Below, piece by piece: positions 42,705 through 52,038 of a DNA stretch of 64,000 nt. The position numbers were made by a program, and so were the translations under genes. Every line of letters begins with the position of its first letter. Positions within the stretch are counted from its first letter, which is position 1. A model generated the notes under the pieces. The model was not told the DNA's origin and made no database searches. It saw only the letters and a program-made list of their open reading frames with translations. The DNA comes from Blautia sp. BIOML-A1 (GTDB lineage Bacteria; Bacillota; Clostridia; Lachnospirales; Lachnospiraceae): assembly GCF_009883055.1 (NCBI RefSeq), contig NZ_WWVR01000003.1, forward strand, positions 1 through 64,000. The letters are read 5' to 3'.

Positions 42705-43184
42705 TTATGCTGCCAGGATAATCTTCTTTTTCCGGCTTGCATAAGTGATCGCCATTGTAGAATGTTCCATGCCTCGCTGTTTCTGGTATTGCTTTACATC
42801 TGCATAATTTGTAAACGAAAGGATCTTACCATTTTCCTCTAACAAGTTCTCTTCGTTATCTTCCATATTTTCACTCCCGCAGGAAGCCAGCGTCCAGTTT
42901 ACATGGCAGACATAACAGGACATGCCTGCAAATCCCAGATACTTATGTACATACTCTTCCGCTGCCTCAGCACTCGGAAAATAACGTGCATACTCCAGGG
43001 AACGGCAAACGATCCGGTCTTTGTACCATCCGGCAAAATACCGGTTCTTTTTCAGTTCAAGTACATACCCTGTCAGATAAATCTTCTGTAAAGCATTTTC
43101 TTCCTCGTCCATCATATCAAGAAGCTGTTCCGCATAGATTTTTTTCCATTTCAATGTGTTCTTCTTTATTCTTTTACGCAGCAT
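42705..43184 (-). CDS. hypothetical basic protein of operon L3
   Basis: A 159-residue protein; the start is the ATG at 43184 (MLRKRIKKNTLKW) after GAGGAGG. Aromatic-rich middle (FAGWYKDRIVCRSLEYARYFP) and Cys-x-x-Cys in SCYVCHVNW. No known family. It overlaps the preceding gene by 11 nt. Confidence 0.65.
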   Translation of the reverse strand: MLRKRIKKNTLKWKKIYAEQLLDMMDEEENALQKIYLTGYVLELKKNRYFAGWYKDRIVCRSLEYARYFPSAEAAEEYVHKYLGFAGMSCYVCHVNWTLASCGSENMEDNEENLLEENGKILSFTNYADVKQYQKQRGMEHSTMAITYASRKKKIILAA

Positions 43185-43845
43185 TATCTTTTTCCTCCTC
43201 AGTTCCCACAATGAGTTTTTCTATCATTCTGTACAAGTTCCGGAAATTTCCAGCCTGTCTGCGGCGTGTCATGCAATCCTGTTCAAATGCCCGGATCACA
43301 GCAGAAGTTCTTGCAAACAGTGTGAAGATTTCCTCATCTTTCAGTTGTATGGTAACCTCTTTTTCTTTCCGGTAGCTGTCTTTTTTACAATACTGCCCGC
43401 CATTGGCATTATGCATCGCTACACCGGTGCCATTCTGTATCCTGACAACCCACGGATAATTTAAAACTTCTCCTTTGTTGTTGCGAACCTTCCTCTGTAT
43501 GGAAAATACTGTAACCCTTCCCATGTTGGAATTTTTATCCTCGCAAAAGATCTTTTGCTGGAAGAATTTAAATTCCTGCACATTATTCCATATACGGGAG
43601 TACAGGTATTTTATGATTTCCGGGCTCAGATTTGCATAAACGCTGATGCTGTCTTCTTTGCTGTAGTCAACCATGACCGCCCGGATCCGGGAATAATCGC
43701 TGGCAAAGTCTTCGTGAAGATGCCAGAACTCCTCTGGTTCTGCCATCCGCAAAAAGCTATTAAATTCCAGTAACGTATTCTGTGTCTTATGAACACAGAT
43801 CTGCTTTGATACATCCGTATTCTGTTCTTTTTCTTTCCTGTTCAT
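43174..43845 (-). CDS. hypothetical protein downstream of the vWA gene
   Basis: A 223-residue soluble protein, not recognised. The N-terminal half is helical and acidic; the middle has strands with VTVFSIQRKVRNNKG and PWVVRIQNGTGVAMHNANGG. It begins 2 nt after the vWA stop, with AGGAGG overlapping that stop codon, and is therefore coupled to the MoxR-vWA pair; it is a candidate third component of that system. Confidence 0.7.
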   Translation of the reverse strand: MNRKEKEQNTDVSKQICVHKTQNTLLEFNSFLRMAEPEEFWHLHEDFASDYSRIRAVMVDYSKEDSISVYANLSPEIIKYLYSRIWNNVQEFKFFQQKIFCEDKNSNMGRVTVFSIQRKVRNNKGEVLNYPWVVRIQNGTGVAMHNANGGQYCKKDSYRKEKEVTIQLKDEEIFTLFARTSAVIRAFEQDCMTRRRQAGNFRNLYRMIEKLIVGTEEEKDNAA

Positions 43846-43847
43846 CC

Positions 43848-46001
43848 TTACCTCCTGATAAAACGCAGCAGTTTCTTTGTCAGAAGAGCCGGAAGCTGTT
43901 CAAGATCCGTAATATCCAGAAAAGATTCCTCATAAATTTCCTGAATTGCTTCCTTGTCGCTTCCGATCGCAGCAGCCTGAAAGAATACTCCCTGCTGCAG
44001 CAGTTTTTTCCGAATCTTCTGAAGGTCCCTTTTTGCCCCTGTGCCTCCATACTGGTTTGCATTAGGTGCACCATCACTGATCACAAACAGCAGTTTCTGC
44101 TTTTCCGGTCGTTCTAAAAGCCGGCTGCCAGCATACCACAATGCAGTTCCATCCCGGTTGCTTCCATAAGGCTGCATACCAGCGATCCGGAACCGATCCT
44201 TTTCATCCGTTTCAAAATCTGCGCAGCAATGCAGATACACCGTTTCGTCTTTCAGGTTCTCATGCCGGTATCCATCTGTATGATGTCCGCACACCAAAAC
44301 CGGTATTTCTGATTCCATACAAAAATCATACAGGCAAAGTGCTGCAAGAATGGCATGATCCATCCGTTCCCCACACATGGAAAAAGAATTATCGACCAGC
44401 ACAGCCACACAGATATCCAGCTTTTTTCCTGGCTGTTGTTTCTTAAATACTGCCCCAGACGGTGCAGCTATGTTTCGAAGATCTACCCGACGTCCAAGAA
44501 AAAGCTTATGTTCCGTGCGTTCTTTCTGATTTTTCAATATAGGAAGCAGTTTCAGGCGAAGTCTCTTTTTTACCTGTTTTAGCTGCCCCTCATACTTTTC
44601 TGTCAGTAATTTTAAAAAATCTGATATCTCGGTCTTACGGCAAAGTTTTTTCTGTACCAGGTCATGGCCTTCTTCAAACGGTATCTCCATCAATTCCTTT
44701 TGAAGATGTTCGAAAATTTCTTTCTGTATCTTCTCATCAAGCGTCTCTTTCGCCATTTCATAAAGGATTTTTTGCAAGGCATTATCACTGGATGCTTCCG
44801 TTTCTGAGGCAGGGATGCCACATTCATTCTGTTTGTCTTCGAAGCCACCAGACTCCCTGACACATTTCGGAAGATTTTCACACAGCTGCTGCAGGAACTT
44901 CTGAAGTTCTGCAGTACGCCCGTATTCATGGCCTTCCGTTTCCTGATCCTTTCCGTTCCTTTCGGTTTTGTCTTCTGTTTCCGACTCCTGTTCCGTATCC
45001 TCTTTTCTGATCTTATCTTCATTTTGCTCAGTCTGTGCCCCTGTGTTACCCTGCTTTTCTTCCTCCGGTTCTTCTTCGGATTCAATCGGGTTTTCCTTTT
45101 GCCCTTCACGCTCTTCCTGTTCTGGCTTTTGCTCTTCATTTTCTGTACTGTTCTTCTCTATTTCATCTATGATTTCCGCAAAATATTTCCAGATCATCAG
45201 AAGAATATGGTTGGTGGCAAGATATCTCTCCATGTCATCTGCTGCCTTTCCCGCTTCATCAATGACCGGCATAAGCAGTTTTAGTGTATCAATAAGCTCG
45301 TAATCCGCACCATCCCAGGCATTGACCCTTGAAGACAAGGCATACTGTGCACACAGGTTCATAAGAATAGATAACCTGTCTTTCTCCGTTTCCAGCATTT
45401 CCCTAAGTGTTGGAAGCCATTCCACATTTCGGTCACGATTCATAAGGATTCCCCTGCGGATGCTTCCCGGAAAAAGGGCGCACATCTTCTCTTCTATGTA
45501 CATATCATTCAAAAGATTGCTGAGATAGGATGCTGTCTGCAGAAAGATAGAAAGGATTGCTTTATCTTTTCTTTCAAAGTAGACATTCATCGCATCCAAT
45601 GCCTCTTTTTCCTGTGCATTTTCCGGTGCTGGCTCCTTTGGATACCAGCTGCCATTTAACATATGCTCGGCATACCTTTTTCTAAGTGCAGAATCCGTAT
45701 ACCGGTAATGTCCGCATTCATGTCCCAGAATCCCGATCAGGCTGTCACTTTTTAATTCCAGTGTCAGAAAACTTGACGTAATCTGGTTTCCAAGATTTAC
45801 GGCAACAGTTTCTCCCTGATTCCATCCTGCAATCCCTGAATTTTTATCATCGTATAACCGTAATGTAGTCAACTTTCCACCCGTGATTTCATGCCCGATC
45901 GAGGTCAAAAGATCACGATACTGCGGCGTATGAAATACTTTTTCCGGTGTCAGTTTTTCTTTCTCTGCACATATCCGTTTCCGGTATAAAGCCTTTTTCA
46001 T
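43848..46001 (-). CDS. vWA-domain protein with zincin-like HECGH motif (CobT-like)
   Basis: A 717-residue protein. The start is the ATG at 46001 after GGAGG. The N-terminal third is a predicted metal-binding domain: H94-E95-x-x-H98 (GHECGH) with a later acidic YIEEKM segment (about 169-173) that could supply the third ligand, as in zincins. A very acidic Glu/Gln-rich linker follows (about 286-358). The C-terminal vWA domain has the MIDAS start D537-x-S539-x-S541 (VDNSFSMCGER), a DGTALW Thr segment and SDGAPN. In known MoxR-vWA pairs the AAA+ ATPase remodels targets that the vWA protein selects. The combination with an HECGH domain suggests CobT-like ancestry. Whether the metal site is proteolytic is unknown. 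Confidence 0.85.
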   Translation of the reverse strand: MKKALYRKRICAEKEKLTPEKVFHTPQYRDLLTSIGHEITGGKLTTLRLYDDKNSGIAGWNQGETVAVNLGNQITSSFLTLELKSDSLIGILGHECGHYRYTDSALRKRYAEHMLNGSWYPKEPAPENAQEKEALDAMNVYFERKDKAILSIFLQTASYLSNLLNDMYIEEKMCALFPGSIRRGILMNRDRNVEWLPTLREMLETEKDRLSILMNLCAQYALSSRVNAWDGADYELIDTLKLLMPVIDEAGKAADDMERYLATNHILLMIWKYFAEIIDEIEKNSTENEEQKPEQEEREGQKENPIESEEEPEEEKQGNTGAQTEQNEDKIRKEDTEQESETEDKTERNGKDQETEGHEYGRTAELQKFLQQLCENLPKCVRESGGFEDKQNECGIPASETEASSDNALQKILYEMAKETLDEKIQKEIFEHLQKELMEIPFEEGHDLVQKKLCRKTEISDFLKLLTEKYEGQLKQVKKRLRLKLLPILKNQKERTEHKLFLGRRVDLRNIAAPSGAVFKKQQPGKKLDICVAVLVDNSFSMCGERMDHAILAALCLYDFCMESEIPVLVCGHHTDGYRHENLKDETVYLHCCADFETDEKDRFRIAGMQPYGSNRDGTALWYAGSRLLERPEKQKLLFVISDGAPNANQYGGTGAKRDLQKIRKKLLQQGVFFQAAAIGSDKEAIQEIYEESFLDITDLEQLPALLTKKLLRFIRR

Positions 46002-46020
46002 TCGTTTCCTCCATCCGTTT

Positions 46021-47811
46021 TTAATCCACATCACAATGAGGAAGAAGAAAGACGCGTTCCATAGTTCCCCGTTCTTCCCTGTCCATGGATGCTTTACTGA
46101 GCAGTGCTGTCCATGCTGACCTCCTGAGATCATTGGAAACCATGTAACTTAACACCCAGTTTTCCAATTCTCGGTATCCGCATACGCCATCTGTAATGTC
46201 CTGTTCGATCAAATATTCATGGATCTTGCAGACCGTGGCAGCCATAAAGGACAGAAGTTCTTTATTTTTAAACCCGGTTCTTTTCATTGCCCTTTTTGCC
46301 ATTTCTTCTTCTGTCAGGGCTTCCTTTGGCTGAATCAGATTCATTCGGGAAAGAACTGACTGGTTGAAGTTCTGACAGCCAACATAATCCAGATTGGTGG
46401 TCATGATCACAATGGTATCCGGATTTCTCCGTATCTGTTCTCCATTTACCAGATCGGTTACAGCTCCATCGTCAAACAGGGAGTTTAATCTCGTAAGTGT
46501 CCCAGGTTTTTCAATCATGGCCGGCTCCTGAATTTCAATCACAGATGGTTCCCTGCATGCCTTTACGATTTCTGACTCTTTTAATAGGAAGTCTTTTTCA
46601 TTTTTCGACTTTTCATAGCCTTTTTCATAAACTGCTTTCAGGATCTCCTGAAAAGCTTTTTCCCGGCTGATCCCCTCTTCATAAATGCCATTTACCGTTG
46701 CAAGAGCTGAAGCCGGATCCATTTCAATGTCTTCCAGACGTGGCAATTCCATTTCCAGATGTGCTGTTCCGCCCATATTTGGCACGGTGGTCGCTAAAAG
46801 TTCCAGTTCATCCGTTCCAGGTCCACAGGTGAACACATAATATGGAAGCCTTAATATCTGGGCGATCATTCTGGCATCCGTTGTCTTTCCAGTACCGGCA
46901 TCGCCTGTCAGCATAAACAGCCTTGCCGGTGTCTTATCCACCATCTGCAGGATTTCTTCAGCTTCCTTACTTACCAGATAGTCTTCTGGAAGCGAAGGGA
47001 TCCTTTCTTTTGTCCTTTCATTTACATCCCATCTGCCAGAGTAGATCTGTTTTAATTCAAAAAGTGTTCTTTTTGTCTTCTCATTTACAGGCAAAAGCAC
47101 ATGAAACTTTCCATAGATTTCATCGTTTGGTGCATATACCCCGGCCGCAATTTTATATTCCGGAAGCACATCCTCCAGTTCCTCTGCACGGAACTGGCTC
47201 TTTTCCAGCGGGATTGCCTGCTGCGGATTTGCTATTACTTCGCAGTACATGGCATCGCAGCAGATAAATGCCGCCCGCAGTGCAGCTTCCTTGTCTTCCC
47301 ATTCCTTTTTTTCCTGTTCTTCAAGTATGTAGAAATTTTTTTGGAACTCTTCGTTAAATAAAGGATTATCCGGGACCAGATTGGCATAAGCTAAAAGGGC
47401 CAGGTACTGCTCGCCTGTGTTTTTGCCCTCCCGGATTCCCGGAAGCTTCTCGTTTTTTTCTTCTGTCTTTAAAATCCCACTGAAACGTCCGTTTTTCGAA
47501 TTATAAGTCATTACATACTTTCCCTGATTTCCAGGATATTCCATGCAGAAATAATTTATGGCATCCCTGCCCCTTTGTATACCGGCAGCACCAGAGTCTT
47601 TTTCTTTCCGGATCTGAATCAGTGTCAGAAGAGCATGTAACGTAGGCCCATGAAGGCGCGATACTTTTCCCTGCTTCCTGATATTTCGCATGGAACAATC
47701 CGCTTCATCATAGCTGATCCGTTTTTTCCCTGCTTTTTCCAACATCATCCGAAATGGGTCCGGAATGGGTTCTTTCATAATCCATGGTGCATAAAAACAA
47801 AGATCTGGCAT
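46021..47811 (-). CDS. MoxR-like AAA+ ATPase partner of the vWA protein
   Basis: A 596-residue protein. The start is the ATG at 47811 (MPDLCFYAPW), after GGAGGG. About 300 N-terminal residues form an unassigned domain, then an AAA+ module begins with Walker A GDAGTGKTT (303-311), continues with an ELELLATTVPNMGGTA loop, an acidic EIQEPAMI strand as Walker B, MTTNLDYVGC as sensor 1 and FNQSVLSRMN as the arginine-finger region. It is 19 nt upstream of the vWA gene, the classical MoxR-vWA order. It lies between a RecD2-type helicase gene and the vWA gene in operon L3. The long N-terminal domain is unusual for MoxR and may bind DNA or a partner (inference). Confidence 0.85.
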   Translation of the reverse strand: MPDLCFYAPWIMKEPIPDPFRMMLEKAGKKRISYDEADCSMRNIRKQGKVSRLHGPTLHALLTLIQIRKEKDSGAAGIQRGRDAINYFCMEYPGNQGKYVMTYNSKNGRFSGILKTEEKNEKLPGIREGKNTGEQYLALLAYANLVPDNPLFNEEFQKNFYILEEQEKKEWEDKEAALRAAFICCDAMYCEVIANPQQAIPLEKSQFRAEELEDVLPEYKIAAGVYAPNDEIYGKFHVLLPVNEKTKRTLFELKQIYSGRWDVNERTKERIPSLPEDYLVSKEAEEILQMVDKTPARLFMLTGDAGTGKTTDARMIAQILRLPYYVFTCGPGTDELELLATTVPNMGGTAHLEMELPRLEDIEMDPASALATVNGIYEEGISREKAFQEILKAVYEKGYEKSKNEKDFLLKESEIVKACREPSVIEIQEPAMIEKPGTLTRLNSLFDDGAVTDLVNGEQIRRNPDTIVIMTTNLDYVGCQNFNQSVLSRMNLIQPKEALTEEEMAKRAMKRTGFKNKELLSFMAATVCKIHEYLIEQDITDGVCGYRELENWVLSYMVSNDLRRSAWTALLSKASMDREERGTMERVFLLPHCDVD

Positions 47812-47908
47812 TTTGTTCCCTCCTCTTTCATTATGTGATTTTCTGCATACGAAGGAAAGAAACAGGCAGAGCATTGGGTTTTTCCAACGTCTGCCTGTCA
47901 TTCATTCT

Positions 47909-50131
47909 TTATGCGCTCTTTTCCTGTTCCAGGATTGCTTCATATATTTTTCGGATACGGTACCCAAACATGGTGTTTCGCCGGCTGATGTAATCCGTCC
48001 GGATAGCCTGTGCGATTGCACGTTTGCTTCCCACAATTATAAACCTTTCTCTGGCTCTTGTTACTGCTGTATAGAAAATGTTTCTGCGAAGCATCCACCG
48101 GAAACATGGAAGCATTGGAAGGATTGCCATCGGATATTCACTGCCCTGAGCCTTATGTACCGTAATCGCATATGCCAGTGTCAGCGGCCAATAGTCTTCC
48201 TCCTGATATTCCATGACCCGGCCATCCCCAAAATCTACACGCATGACCATTTTTTGATCTTTCCGAAAAATCCCTATGACTTCTCCAATGTCGCCATTTG
48301 CTACTTCATCGTTGTTTTTTGTCTGCATGACCCGGTCACCTTCCCGGTAAGTATTCCTGCCATTTGTGATTTCCGGATAACCGAAACGCTTTGGATTCGC
48401 AATGTCACGCAATACCAGATTCAATGCATCCGTACCTGCTTCCGTATCTTTTCGAAGTGGTGACATCACCTGCACTTCTTCCAGAGAACCGTTTCTCTGC
48501 AGTACTTCTTTTCGATAGATCTTCTGTATCTTTCGCGAAGCCTCCTCCGGTGTGGAAGCCGGAATAAACTGAAAGGTATCATCAAACACCAGATCCAGCT
48601 GATTCTTATTGATCTTAATGGCATTCTGGCTGATGGTGGAATTCCCTTCCTGTCGGAAACATTCATCTAAGACAGTTACCGGAAATACGCCGGAATCAAT
48701 GATCTCCTGAAATACTTTTCCAGGCCCTACGGATTCGATCTGATCTTTATCACCCACCAGGACCAGTCTGGCACCGGATTTAATACTGGCAAACAGTTTA
48801 TCCGCCAGATACATATCGACCATGCTGAACTCATCTGCTATGATCAGGTCATCTGGAATTGGCTGCTCGTTCTTCCATTCTTCCTCTCCAGCTTCTCCGG
48901 TAAGCCCTATGGATTTATGGATCGTCAGTGCTGGATACTCTGTACATTCCCGCATTCGCCTTCTGGCGATGCCTGTAGGTGCACATAAAAGGATCACCGC
49001 ATTTTTATCCAATGCTTCCTGTACAGCAATGATGAAACGGATCACCGTAGTCTTTCCTCTGCCGGGTCCTCCTGTAATGATGGATACCGGGTTTTCAAAG
49101 ACATTTTTTACTGCCACCTGCTGTTTCGCATTCAAAATAGTATCCTGTTCTTTCTGGATCTTTCTTAAAATACGGTCAACATTTACAGCTATTCCCGTCT
49201 GCATATGGAGTCTGACTAATGCGGCAGCAGCTCCCAGTTCGGCCTGGAAGCTTTTGCGTGTATAAAACCCTCCATCGTGGCAGACCAGGCTTCCATCTGT
49301 ATGGATCATATCATTGCCTGTATCCCGGATTGCCCGTTCAGAGACCGGTGAAACATCTTTGTTGTGATTTAAAAGTTTTTCGACACGTTCTATAATGTCC
49401 TCTCTTTTTAAATACAAATGTCCTTCGCCTTCTGCTTCTGACATAATATGCAAAATAGCAGCCTTAATACGAAGGGGATCATCTGCACGGAAATGTTTTG
49501 CCTTTACTGCAATCTGGTCAACAGTCAGAAATCCAAATCCATGAACCTCACAGAGCCGGAAAGGCTCCTCCTTCACGATCATAACTGCAGCAGGGCCAAA
49601 TTTCTCCTGTATTTTTGAAACTTTTGCAGGAGTCACCCCAAAAGGGGACAAATACATCATCAGTTCCCGGATGGAACTGCTTTTTTGATATCCTTCCAGA
49701 ATATCATCTAAGCGTTTCTGCGTAATTCCTTTTACCTGAAGGAGTTTCTCCGGGCTGTCATTAAAAACATTCAGTGTGTCTTCCCCAAACGTTTCTACGA
49801 TGCGGGCTGCCATTGCCGGTCCGATCCCTTTGATCAGGGATGACGACAAATAAGTCCGAATACCTTCTTTTGTGGTTGGCATGGTTACTGAAAAATTGCT
49901 CACACTATACTGCATTCCATATTTTGTGGGTTTCCAGTCTCCCGTCAGTTCCACATCCAGGCCTTCGTTCGCCGGAAGTTCGGTTCCAAATGCCTGAAAT
50001 ATTCCATAATTTCCATTCTTTTGTTTTTTTACTTCCTCCGGTAAATCTTCATTGGTCATGTAGGAAGCTACCGTATATCCACTTCCTGCATTATAATAGA
50101 TCTGCCGGATGGCTTTACAGCAAATGCTCAT
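47909..50131 (-). CDS. recD2: RecD2-type superfamily 1 DNA helicase
   Basis: A 740-residue helicase. Start at ATG 50131 (MSICCKAIRQIYYN) after GAGGAG. It has the RecD2 N-terminal helix-hairpin-helix region (SLIKGIGPAMAARIVETFG, LLQVKGITQKRLDDI), Walker A GGPGRGKTT, DEFSMVD (motif II), GDKDQIESVGPG (III), VTRARERF (VI) and THVHKAQGSE-like AITVHKAQGSEYPM (V). RecD2 is a 5'-3' helicase for repair and replication. As a second copy carried by an accessory segment, together with SSB, it may serve the element's own replication. The host copy is not in the window. Confidence 0.9.
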   Translation of the reverse strand: MSICCKAIRQIYYNAGSGYTVASYMTNEDLPEEVKKQKNGNYGIFQAFGTELPANEGLDVELTGDWKPTKYGMQYSVSNFSVTMPTTKEGIRTYLSSSLIKGIGPAMAARIVETFGEDTLNVFNDSPEKLLQVKGITQKRLDDILEGYQKSSSIRELMMYLSPFGVTPAKVSKIQEKFGPAAVMIVKEEPFRLCEVHGFGFLTVDQIAVKAKHFRADDPLRIKAAILHIMSEAEGEGHLYLKREDIIERVEKLLNHNKDVSPVSERAIRDTGNDMIHTDGSLVCHDGGFYTRKSFQAELGAAAALVRLHMQTGIAVNVDRILRKIQKEQDTILNAKQQVAVKNVFENPVSIITGGPGRGKTTVIRFIIAVQEALDKNAVILLCAPTGIARRRMRECTEYPALTIHKSIGLTGEAGEEEWKNEQPIPDDLIIADEFSMVDMYLADKLFASIKSGARLVLVGDKDQIESVGPGKVFQEIIDSGVFPVTVLDECFRQEGNSTISQNAIKINKNQLDLVFDDTFQFIPASTPEEASRKIQKIYRKEVLQRNGSLEEVQVMSPLRKDTEAGTDALNLVLRDIANPKRFGYPEITNGRNTYREGDRVMQTKNNDEVANGDIGEVIGIFRKDQKMVMRVDFGDGRVMEYQEEDYWPLTLAYAITVHKAQGSEYPMAILPMLPCFRWMLRRNIFYTAVTRARERFIIVGSKRAIAQAIRTDYISRRNTMFGYRIRKIYEAILEQEKSA

Positions 50132-50145
50132 GTTCCAGCTCCTCT

Positions 50146-50763
50146 CTACCATGAGATCCAGAGATAATTATTGCATCCCATACTGGTGATGAAACCATCC
50201 TTCTTTAGTTTTTCCCGGATCACCTCTGTCTGTCCAAAAGGATATCCTTTTAAAATTCCAACCCTTCGATATTTCCTTTTTCCAATGGAAATACTGCAGA
50301 TTCCTTCCCTGTTTACTGAAAAACGGTTTCGATTTTCAGATTCCAGAGTTTTCCGAATCGCCTGGATCCGCTCAAAGCCTTCATCTTCGTACCATATGGC
50401 AGCCTGTGCCATGCATCTTGCCTGCTTCTCCTGATTATCGAAATTTACCGTTTCCGATCCCTTCTCATGATTTTTCGGTAAATCCTCGGTCTTTTCAGCA
50501 TCTGCATGTACTTTACGGGCATCTGCATTCTTTTGCTGTTTGTTGTCATCATCATTCTCATTCGTTTCCTCCTTGTCCTTTTTCATAATAAATTTTTCAT
50601 AGAAAAACAATCCTGCTGCAACCGGAATGACCAGTGAAAGGGACTGTATGATCACTGCCAGAAATATCGGCCATAAAAATGGTGATACTAACAGACCAAA
50701 AATTCCAGTTATCACGCACAGCTTTTTATGTGCAGACAACCATTTGTTCATTTCCTCCATCAT
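50146..50763 (-). CDS. small membrane protein with acidic linker
   Basis: A 205-residue protein with two membrane segments near the N-terminus (LCVITGIFGLLVSPFLWPIFL and IIQSLSLVIPVAAGLFFYEK), a Lys/Asp/Glu-rich linker (about 65-110) and a C-terminal soluble domain with FSVNREGICSISIGKRKYRRVG. Not recognised. The ATG at 50763 is chosen because AGGAGG is 8-9 nt before it; the ATGs at 50769 and 50751 are less well placed. It ends 14 nt before the helicase gene. Confidence 0.65.
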   Translation of the reverse strand: MMEEMNKWLSAHKKLCVITGIFGLLVSPFLWPIFLAVIIQSLSLVIPVAAGLFFYEKFIMKKDKEETNENDDDNKQQKNADARKVHADAEKTEDLPKNHEKGSETVNFDNQEKQARCMAQAAIWYEDEGFERIQAIRKTLESENRNRFSVNREGICSISIGKRKYRRVGILKGYPFGQTEVIREKLKKDGFITSMGCNNYLWISW

Positions 50764-50786
50764 AAGCATTTCCTCCTATGATTTGC

Positions 50787-51446
50787 TCAGTCAAAATCCA
50801 GCTTTTCATCATCTGTTTCCATGTACCGGTCATCAATATCCTGACTACGCTCCCGGCTTCTTGCCGAAGTTCCTCTGGATCTTGTCCCTCCAGAATTTGA
50901 TCTTCGTCTGTCATCCGATGCACCTGCCCTGGTATTGCTTCTGTACCTTCCAGCTTCACGTTCCCTGTCATAGTCACGGTCATCCACTTCTGCTTCTCTT
51001 CCACTTCTGGTGCTTCTGGAAGCTGAACGCTGGTTTTCTGCACGGTCAGAACGGTTTCGATTAGAAGATGCCCTCGTTTCTCTTTCCGGTTCTTCCCGCT
51101 CGTCATTTCCAGATTCTAAAGCTTTCTTACTTTCTGCAAAAGAAATTTCTTCAATCATAAGCCGCATGCCATAGACATTTTCACCAGCCCGATTCTTATA
51201 GTTGTCATTCTGCATACGGCCTTCTACCAGAATCTTGATCCCCTTAAACAGATATTTTTCCGCGAACTCTGCTTTTCTGCCAAAAGCCGTACAGCTGAAG
51301 AAATCTGCTTCCGGATCTCCTCTTCGTACAAATTTCCGGTCTACCGCCAATCGAAAGTTTGCAATGGCAAGTTCTCCATTCTCTGTCTGTGTGTAGCGTA
51401 AATCAGGCTCATTTACTACTCGTCCCATCATGATTGATTTGTTCAT
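50787..51446 (-). CDS. ssb: single-stranded DNA-binding protein, element-borne
   Basis: A 219-residue SSB. The OB-fold is complete (MNKSIMMGRVVNEPDLRYTQ, IANFRLAVDRKF, DFFSCTAFGRKAEF, GRMQNDNYKNRAGENVYG). The second half is a disordered Arg/Ser/Glu/Asp-rich tail with many RS and RE pairs, about twice the usual length. The C-terminal tip ends in DDEKLDFD rather than the canonical DDDIPF, keeping the acidic and Phe features but not the terminal Pro-Phe. Such SSBs are common on plasmids and ICEs. It is followed by the membrane protein and RecD2-type helicase. Confidence 0.9.
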   Translation of the reverse strand: MNKSIMMGRVVNEPDLRYTQTENGELAIANFRLAVDRKFVRRGDPEADFFSCTAFGRKAEFAEKYLFKGIKILVEGRMQNDNYKNRAGENVYGMRLMIEEISFAESKKALESGNDEREEPERETRASSNRNRSDRAENQRSASRSTRSGREAEVDDRDYDREREAGRYRSNTRAGASDDRRRSNSGGTRSRGTSARSRERSQDIDDRYMETDDEKLDFD

Positions 51447-51482
51447 AATTGTCCTCCCATAACTTTATAAAGTTTTCCAGTT

Positions 51483-51791
51483 TCATTCCAGATGTTCCCG
51501 CATACATTTGACTAATGCTCCCATACCATTTTTTCGAATCTCGCGGGCAGCAGAGTCAGCCGTACATAAATTTTTCGCCATCTCCAGTGATTCTTCTCCC
51601 GGATGTGTTGCAAACAATACCGGTATCAGATAAAACAGAGATTTTTTGACCAGCATATCATATGCCATCTTAAAAGATTCAGGCGAAGTTTCTTTTCCAT
51701 CTGGATTACATACAATCTGCCATACTCCTGGATATTCGATAATCCATTCAAGAAGGTGCACAACCTCCTTTTCCATCTTTTTTCGTTTCAT
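51483..51791 (-). CDS. hypothetical protein, first gene of operon L3
   Basis: A 102-residue soluble helical protein, not recognised (MKRKKMEKEVVHLLEWIIEY). AAGGAGG is well placed before the ATG at 51791. It lies ~100 nt after leader terminator L3 and 36 nt before ssb. Confidence 0.65.
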   Translation of the reverse strand: MKRKKMEKEVVHLLEWIIEYPGVWQIVCNPDGKETSPESFKMAYDMLVKKSLFYLIPVLFATHPGEESLEMAKNLCTADSAAREIRKNGMGALVKCMREHLE

Positions 51792-51888
51792 AACGCCCTC
51801 CTTGTATTTTGAGTTTCCTTGTGTTTTTTATGATCCTCCTTTCCGTATTTGCTGATCTGTACTTGTTGTCTGCCATATTTTTGCAACA

Positions 51889-51927
51889 AAAAAAGGCCAT
51901 TTAGAAATTTTCATTCTAAATGACCTT
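51889..51927 (-). terminator. leader terminator L3 (attenuator)
   Basis: A 13-14-bp stem (51893-51906 with 51914-51927) with one mismatch, followed on the minus strand by TTTTTTTG. An AGGAG/CTCCT hairpin (51943-51960) precedes it. It lies between promoter L3 and the first gene at 51791. Confidence 0.8.
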
Positions 51928-52038
51928 ATTTATTACAAAGGCAGGAGGCTTTTGGCTCCTTAATGTTTTACTCCCGGTCAGACCCGGAACCAGCGTTTCT
52001 TATCTGTGTCTACAGATACAAATACAAATCTCACAATC

